NCBI GenBank assembly: GCA_947069175.1
Contig: CAMTDV010000007.1
Span: 51,851,681 to 51,915,680 of the forward strand
Length of the DNA stretch: 64,000 nt
Origin: Scalesia atractyloides
Taxonomy: Eukaryota; Streptophyta; Magnoliopsida; Asterales; Asteraceae
Direction of reading: 5' to 3'
The translations under genes were made by a program, and so were the position numbers. How positions within the stretch are numbered: position 1 is the stretch's first letter; each line of letters begins with the position of its first letter. Below are positions 57,044-64,000 of the stretch, piece by piece. The notes beneath the pieces were generated by a model. It saw only the letters and a program-made list of their open reading frames with translations. It searched no databases and had not been told where the DNA came from.

Positions 57044-57468
57044 GAATATACTTTAAACCTTTGATGGAACAAATAAACTTTCAACGTTTAGGATCTTGAG
57101 ATGGTCAATGTTCAAATCTTGAGATCTTTGATTTTCAGATGGATGATGTTCAGATCTTGAGGCGATGCGCGCGTAACAGAGATGGATGATGTTTATATTT
57201 TCAGGCGATGTGGGTGTAACAGAGGTAGGTCGTGGGGTTTGGTAGAGCGGTTGAGAAAGGATTAGGGTTTATATTTGATTAAATCTATAATGGTATATAT
57301 ATATACTCCTATATTTACTAAAAAAAAGTTTCAGATATCAGATATCCGAAATATCCAAAGAATTCTGAAATCGCTATCCGAATCAAAAATTCGGATTATC
57401 CGAATTTTCGGATAATTCGGATTCGGATTTCCGGATATTTCAGATTCAGATGATCTTGAACACCCCTA
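57044..57468. mobile_element. Probable hAT element end with ATCCGAAT subterminal repeats
   Basis: The right end reads GATCTTGAACACCCCTA (57452-57468), the complement of the classical hAT end TAGGGGTGTTCAA. Subterminal GATATCCGAAAT/ATTCGGAT repeats fill 57330-57450. A 44-bp tandem duplication (GATGGATGATGTT... at about 57139 and 57183) lies at the other side. No transposase and no left end found. Confidence 0.6.
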
Positions 57469-57479
57469 CTTCCAGGTAG

Positions 57480-58024
57480 ACTTTGTTTAAAACATTTTAC
57501 TCAGGGTTACCCATTCCGATCAATCGCTCCAAGTTTTCAAATCTTCTACAATCGAATGATTTTGTGAAAAGATTAACCATGTTATCTAACGTACCAACTT
57601 TGACTAACTCAATCAAATGCTTTTCAGCATAATCCCAAATGAAGCGATGACGTATGTTAATATGCTTCATTTTACAATGCTTTACGAGATTGTTTATGAT
57701 TAGATAGTGACATTATTATCAACAATGATAGGAGTTTGCATGAAATTCAAATTGTACTCCTGCAATTGTTGTTATATCCATAGAACCTGTGAACAACTTA
57801 CGGTAGCAACATATTCTGTTTCACAAGTTGAAATAGCAACTGAAGTCTGCTTCTTGCATTACCATGACATGAATCTTGTTCCCTGCTATTGACATCCTCT
57901 TGAAGCAATTTCGATTCTGATTATATCAACTAAAATCCGAATATGTGTAAGCTATAAACTCCAAATCACTCTGTGCAGGATACCATAGCCCAAGCTTTGG
58001 TTTACACTTCAAGTAGCAGAATAT
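57480..58024 (-). pseudogene. Copia RNase H remnant
   Basis: Continuation of the Copia polyprotein in broken frames: LKAVKRIFCYLKCKPKLGLWYP, then weak similarity, then CKMKHINIRHRFIWDYAEK (His/Arg box of Copia RNase H) and FTKSFDCRRFENLERLIGM near the C-terminus (about 57520). Many stops. Confidence 0.7.
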
Positions 58025-58941
58025 TCATTTAACCGCTTTTAGATGGGATTCTTTCGGATTTTCCTGGAATTGAGCACACTGACAAACTGGAAACATAAGA
58101 TTTAGGCGATAAGTTGGCAAGTACATCAATGACCCGATCATAGCTTGATATAGAGTGGGCTCCATCTCAACATCATTATCCAAAATTGGACTCAGCTTGT
58201 GTTTCACACATATGGGAATATCGCAAGTTAAGCAATCATTCATTGCAAACTTCTTGTTCATCCCGGCTTCAAAGTCCTTACACAAAGCTTCATTGGAAGA
58301 ACCAAATATTATATTATCCATGTAAATTTGCACTAGCAAGAAATATCCCCTTTCTTCAAAATGAACAATGTACCGCTCTCTCGAATCCATTATTTAAGAG
58401 ATGCTTTGATAGTATCTCATACCACACCCTAGGAGCCTGATGAAGCTTATAAAGAGCTTTATCTCGCTTAAACACATGATCTAGAAACTCTTGATCAATG
58501 AACCCTAGTGGTTGTAAGACATACACCTCTCTTTGATGCTTGCCATAAAGGAATGCACTTTTAACATCCAGATGAAAGACCTTGATCTCTTTATGTGATG
58601 CGAAAGCTAAAAACAGACGAATTGCTTCTAGTCTTACAACTGGTGCACACTTCATTATAATTGATTTCCTCTTGCTGATCGAAACCTTAAACAACTAGTT
58701 TGACTTTGTTTCAAACTACGACACATTTGCTATCATTCTTACATTTAAATACCCACTTGGCGTTAATAGCACACTCATTATCTGATAAATCTACGAGATC
58801 CCACACATGCAACTTACTAACTTGTGCCAACTCTTCTTGCATCACCTCTACTCGTGAAAAATATTTCAACGCCATATCATTGTATCTCGGCTCCATTTGA
58901 GAGATAAAATACGAACATATGCTCTCATTCAGAATCCCCAT
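58025..58941 (-). pseudogene. Copia reverse transcriptase, broken
   Basis: 58941-58711 encodes SQMEPRYNDMALKYF, VEVMQEELAQ and CAINAKWVFKCK, the N-terminal approach to RT. 58694-58356 (shifted frame) encodes APVVRLEAIRLFLAFASH and KVFHLDVKSAFLYG, with the first catalytic Asp, then LYKLHQAPRVWYE. 58390-58025 encodes LLVQIYMDNIIFGSSNEALC, in which the normal Y-V-D-D catalytic box reads Y-M-D-N, so a catalytic Asp is lost. At least three frame breaks. The only RT core visible in the window. Confidence 0.88.
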
Positions 58942-59345
58942 ACTTCTTCTATCAAAAAAATTAACACATAGATTCTAAACAAGATCTTCGAGTTTGGACA
59001 TCAAAACTAGGATCTCCTATGATATTCTCAACTAAATGATTCTTCTTCGTTCAGGTAACCACCACTCAACAATCTGCATATCATCCCAAGGTTAGTACCA
59101 ACCTCCCCCTCAATCTATGCACTTAAACTAAGGATTATCAACGATAATCTGAACCGTTAATTGCATCTTGAAAATCCTCTTCTTCATCTGTTTCATATGT
59201 AACATTGTTAGGTGTTATACTAGTAGATACTGGTGTGCTTGAAGTTTGAACTTCTGCAGTAGTTATTATTAGTGGAATAGTTAATCTTAAAGGTGTGTCG
59301 ACATTTTATGACTATTCACATTGTTATAAAGCAACTCAGATTCAA

Positions 59346-59885
59346 CTACGGACAATTCAGGAAGAACATTAAACGATTTAATAACAATGTCATCATGAAA
59401 CCCCATCTTGGTCCCGTCCAAGATTTAGACGGGTTATAACTAATAACAGTTATGTCAAATACCACCTCAACCCTAATAGTTGCTAAGTTAAATACTTGTT
59501 TGTTTGGTGAACCCGGTACATAACTGAGAAATAAAGCATCATCATCTTTTTCACCGAATTTATGGAACTTATATTTTGTTAACAAAGTGCACTTAGTATG
59601 AAAAGGTTCAAAACCCTCTAAGTTTGGTATTCGATTATGTAATAATTCATAACATGTTTTATTTTGACGTTTGATTGTTAACACTCGATGTAATACATAA
59701 CAAGTTGTATTTACATGTTTAGCCCAAAATATGACTGGAAGCTTAGAATCATGCAACAAAGTACTTGCAACTTCTATTAGTCTTCTATTCTTCCTTTTTG
59801 CAACATCGTTTTTCTATGGCACATATGGAACGCTAAGTTGGTGTTCAATGCCCTTTTGTAGACAAAGAAACTTGATATGCATCAA
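59346..59885 (-). pseudogene. Copia integrase C-terminal half
   Basis: Starts in RFLCLQKGIEHQLSVPYVP, then a stop, then KNDVAKRKNRRLIEVAST, corresponding to the conserved NGVAERKNR box that includes the last catalytic Glu position; here the residue before the KRK run is Ala-Lys rather than Ala-Glu. It continues LLHDSKLPVIFWAKHVNTT, CYVLHRVL, the KRQNKTCYELLHNRIPN box and DDALFLSYVPGS. Inactive. Confidence 0.8.
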
Positions 59886-60148
59886 ATGCAACATATAAAT
59901 TGTATAAAATACGGTATAAAATCAACCATTTTTAGTACTAATGTTGGTAAAGTGCGTTTCTTTATATATTTTTGATTTTCATGATTAAAAGAGCTTAAAC
60001 GTACAAAAGAAACAAATTAACAACAAAAACCAAGTATAGAAGATGGGAAGACGACACACTATACTAATTCTCCCAGCTTCACCCCAAGACTAAAAACAAT
60101 GAATCAAAAGTCAAGCACGAGGTTGTGCCTGCTAGGCATGGGGCCGTG
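59886..60148. other. Short unassigned stretch, possible LTR fragment
   Basis: Non-coding. It ends in GC-rich text with internal symmetry (GCACGAGGTTGTGCCTGC, GGGGCCGTG), similar in style to the U3 repeats of other LTRs here, so it may be a broken LTR. Confidence 0.35.
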
Positions 60149-62562
60149 TGTGACACCCGGCTATTTTGAGTCTGTACCGTACAAGTGTGACACATGTTAT
60201 GAATAGATAAAGGCAATATTTTATTGAATTTGGTGTTAATATATTGTATTGATGTATTGATAAATTGAAAATTTATTAGAAATTATATATGCAATAATAT
60301 GATAAACGCTTATCGCCTCACGAACAAAATGCGAAACGAACGTCGGTAACCGCCCCATTAATGTTAAAATCCTAAAAATATTCATTTATGATTAAAATGT
60401 TTATTTAATCATATCCACAAGGAAAATTAATTAAACCGCTTAAGAAACTCTATTTTGCGAGTTTAAGCGCGTACTACGCAATACCGCGCATATACAGCGA
60501 AGTACAAACAACGAAGCCAGTCTAGGCAACTAATATATATCTATAAGCAATATTATGGCTATTTTTTTTATAGAATGATAAAATAATTTAAAATGCCTAA
60601 AACAGGATTAAAACGCAAGATAAAATACCCGGCAGCCAGATAAATACCTGTTTTTAGTCTTATATATATATATATATATATAGTGTAAGAGCATGCAAAG
60701 AGTGTGCATGTGTGTGTTTGTGATAGGGTGGCGGCTCATGGGGGTGTCCACCAACACCCATTCCTTCCAAGTGTCACCTAATATCTTACACTAATAATTT
60801 AACTTTTCAAACACAACATTTATATCAAATTCCAACACTCACAACCTTCTATCTATCCCTCTTCTCTCTCACTCGGCCGAACACACCTTCATTCATCTCC
60901 ATTTTTTTAATTTTAAATATTTTCTAGAAGAATCAAGTCCATTTCAATCTTGTTTCAAGTTCGTTTGAAGATCCAAAGGTGTTTTCAAGGTGATTTCAAG
61001 AAGAAACGAGCTCCATAACATCAAAATTTTGTCAAAACCCACCAAAATCTTGAAAGGTATAAACTTACTTTTAAAAATTTATTTTTGATTCTTGGTTATG
61101 ATGATGATGTTGGAGGGTTTCTCTTGATCTTGGAATTAACAATCTTGTAATTAAACAACAAATGGTTTTCAAACAATATTTAAATGGAAGCTTGTGTGTG
61201 TGAGTACATGGGCGAAAATATGTGTATATGTGAGTTAGAGATTGTGTTTGATTTTTAGTTTGTTCTTGATTGGTGTGATACTTGAAAAATGAATGCATGC
61301 ATGATCAAAAGGATTTTTATAAAGGGTTCATATGATTAAAGGATGAATACATATAAAGCAAAATTTCTTTAGTTTTTGTGTGTGTATATATATGTCATGT
61401 ATATGTATACATGTATGCAAGCATGTGGGTTTTTGTTTAAATGCTCTTAAATGTAAAAGAATAATGCATGCAATGATAGGATGATGATTATACGAATACG
61501 ATATTGTCTTGGATTATTTGAAATAGGATTAAATGTCTGTTAGATGCATTTAAGTTCTTGAATAATGATGATGATATGATAATCATGCACTCGATGCTTG
61601 TACATGAGCATGCATAATAGTTATATGATCTTAAGTTTTTGAAATTGTTATGGTATGATAAAAATGTATGAAATCAGAAAATAAACATATAAAAATAATG
61701 TTATATCATGTATATGATGACACAAAATTATGTCATAAGTATGGGTAGCTTTGCATGTTGTAGATGTAGCTTAAAAAGTAGTAAAATGAGTGAAATCGCA
61801 TAATTTATGCGGCTTACCTGAAATCTGCATTAACATGAGTATAAGTACCGTTTTATTCAGTAAATAACATGCGTTATTTTAGAATATCAAGTCTTACAAT
61901 TTGGGATGATTATAGTAAAGTTTAGTACAATACTATGGGTTAAAAATGGTAAAAATCGAAATTTAAAGTGATTTTTATAAAACTATTTTAGATCAAAATA
62001 TAAACTGATATTTTTGATATAAATATAATTAGTTTAACTTATATTAAGTAACTTTGGTGTTTGTTTAGTCATATGTGACTTCCGACGCCCGAAAACTTTA
62101 CCGAAAACGTTAAAATACGCATATTTCAATGTACACGGAAATGGATTGTTCAAGACTGGCCTTTGTGTAATATGATATGATATGTGATTATAAGTGTATG
62201 AAATGCGAGATGTTAAGTGATGACATGATAATAGGGATTAGACTATGCATGTACGCTTGTACGGTTAAAACAGAAATATCGGTAGAGTCACGTTAAATAT
62301 ACAACTTATTTATCGATCATGAAAATAATACATAGGTTAACGTGATAAGTTATTTCGTGTGTATATGCTTTAAAATGATAAAATATATAAGTTGACAAGA
62401 TTCATGTATTACGATATTTGATAGTATGTTCATGTTTATATATATATGTATTACGAATCGCAAATCGTATATATATTGCTTATAAACGGGTGTGATAATG
62501 GATATAACATAATGAGGGTCACCAACAAAATCATTCAAGTCGCAAAAATCTTAATATATATA

Positions 62563-62615
<53 letters not shown>

Positions 62616-64000
62616 ACATAATAAAAAGATAAGGACTTTTGAGAAAATCTCAAAGTTATATGAAATTCTAAATGTTGGAGAAACTTAGGTATTATTGTGG
62701 AATATTGGTTATTAAATCGTCCCTACTCAAATTAGGACGTGTGGATCAATTTGTGGGATTGCGCTAATATAAATACGCACCCAAATGTGAGTGTCACTAA
62801 CCCCTCTTTACTGCTTTATATACGTTTTGGGGGAATAACATGCCTTTAAAAAGGATAATTATATGTTTTGTATAAAATTTGCCTTTGAATAACTTATAAA
62901 TATATTTTCGTGGAAAATATAGTTTTGGGTGACATGTTATGTTCTTGAGGAAAAACATGGTTTTGGAAATGGAATTGAATATATATACGTTTTGGGTGAA
63001 ACCGGGATTTTACGATGTTTAGGAGGAAATGACCGTGTAGATAAAAAATGCTTAAATCTAAAGTTGTGACGAATTTGTTCGGTCTCAAGGGAGTAAGTAT
63101 CGATTATGATTTACGTTTCGGTGGAGACTTCGGGAAATTCGTACAACACAAAATATTAAATTTATCAAATTGTAGTAGGATATATATATTATATATATAT
63201 ATATATTATATTATATATATATATATATATCATGAGAACGGCATTATAAGAGACCCATTGTGGGCACTTGCCCAAATTTTTCCGTTTAATCATTAATATT
63301 ATTAAGCGTGGAATTGTTGATAGATCTATCGGGTTGACCACCCCGTCGTGACCGGTTGCTCCGTGTCAAGTCGAAGCGACCAATTTATATTATGTAGTGT
63401 CTAGCATTGATTATACCCTTATTGTTAATATATAGCTCGTAATGTCTTGCAAACTTACAATCTGAACGTTTGATGCTATCAATTTAATATGTAAACCTTG
63501 GGAAGATGAATTGTATCAAAGGTTTTCAGAAAACGCTTTTGATAATCTGACCCTCGGATTTTTATGAAGGAAGTAAAAATGCCTTTCTTAAAATTATATG
63601 GATGTTTTATTATTAAACAAATAATTAAAAAAGTTTTCCCTAAATCAAGTTATTTATAATTTGAATATGTGAACTCACCCTCCTTTGTGTTGACACTTTA
63701 TTTTAACGTGTTCTTCAGGTACATGAGTTCGACTTCGGGATTTTGGCAAGTCTTGTGATAGTGGATGCAAGTTTTAACAAAATAATGTTTGGACAACTTT
63801 TAAAACTAAATTGGGACCGTGTGTATTAAGATCCCTAAGGATCAAACAGCGTGTCGTGGTTGTGGTTATGATTAAACTTTAAACTTTTAAACTTTAAATT
63901 ATGTTTTAATTAAGTGAATGTTCAAAATGAATATTGCATTGTCCACTAAGACGTTTATGGGTACCAACCTCCGTCACCGCCACATTTGTATTTCCGCTAC
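60149..64000 (+). mobile_element. Long gypsy LTR J, runs off the window
   Basis: Starts TGTGACACCCGGC at about 60149. It has leader-like pyrimidine-rich text at 60840-60900 (CCCTCTTCTCTCTCACTCGG), a putative donor GGTATA at 61057 and an acceptor TTCAGGTACATGAG at 63718, the same layout as the LTRs of C, F and G. The block at 63335 (GACCACCCCGTCGTGACC) recalls the CACCGCCCGTCGGGG block of C. Long (TA)n tracts lie at 60661-60681, 62555-62612 and 63179-63230. No 3' end is seen, so the LTR is at least 3.85 kb. No coding sequence recognised. Confidence 0.6.

Larger units (their letters stand above)
57475..59885 (-). mobile_element. Copia element I fragment, integrase to RNase H
   Basis: Minus-strand fragment retaining, in order, the integrase C-terminal half (59880-59346), RT (58941-58025) and RNase H (58024-57480), all with stops and frameshifts. 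Neither LTR, Gag nor protease is present; it is bounded by a hAT end on one side and unassigned sequence on the other. Confidence 0.85.

Overview
This window looks like a transposon-dense, AT-rich intergenic stretch of a flowering-plant nuclear genome. The evidence is: no bacterial operons, many nested LTR retrotransposons with Met-tRNA primer sites, hAT elements with 8-bp target duplications, foldback MITEs and long (TA)n tracts. The gypsy LTRs (1.3-3.9 kb, TGTRACAC-like ends, internal leader introns) would suit an Asteraceae genome, but that is only an inference. I found no host gene I can support; almost every open reading frame is a piece of a transposon protein or a chance frame in an LTR.

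Layout. 1-4683: a 60-bp tandem repeat, four foldback/MITE hairpins and two tandem duplications. 4684-15120: a decayed Copia element (gag, protease and integrase remnants; RT/RNase H deleted) interrupted by gypsy element A (4985-12540, minus strand, TSD CCATC), which encodes only a frameshifted Gag. 15743-21863: element B, a non-coding LTR element with a palindrome array. 23038-28795: gypsy element C (plus), non-coding interior. 28995-33715: Tat-like gypsy E, whose gag is split by a solo LTR (30302-32281, TSD GTTCT) and carries a 712-bp tandem duplication. 33716-36885: unassigned. 36886-40990: a minus-strand hAT (K) split by a second hAT (37461-40558, plus, TSD ATATAACC). 41083-45715: a Copia-like remnant L containing collapsed gypsy D (41655-44649, TSD ATATG). 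45716-49010: 3' half of gypsy F. 50374-57043: Tat-like gypsy H, its protease region split by a 3.2-kb solo LTR G (53320-56504, TSD GATGA). 57044-57468: hAT end. 57475-59885: Copia I, the only element keeping RT. 60149-64000: start of a very long LTR, J.

How the parts relate. Elements A, C, D, F, G, J and the solo LTR in E share an architecture: TGTRAC...GTKACA ends, a TATA box, and a putative leader intron inside the LTR. A, C and F, all without pol here, also share a hairpin 0.4-1 kb before the polypurine tract. Its 33-35-nt loop is almost invariant while its stem changes sequence but stays paired. This, and three tandem tRNA-like (A-box/B-box) modules inside the LTR of A, are the best candidates for undescribed biology. 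Lesions (frameshifts, stops, deletions) show that nearly all copies are immobile on their own.
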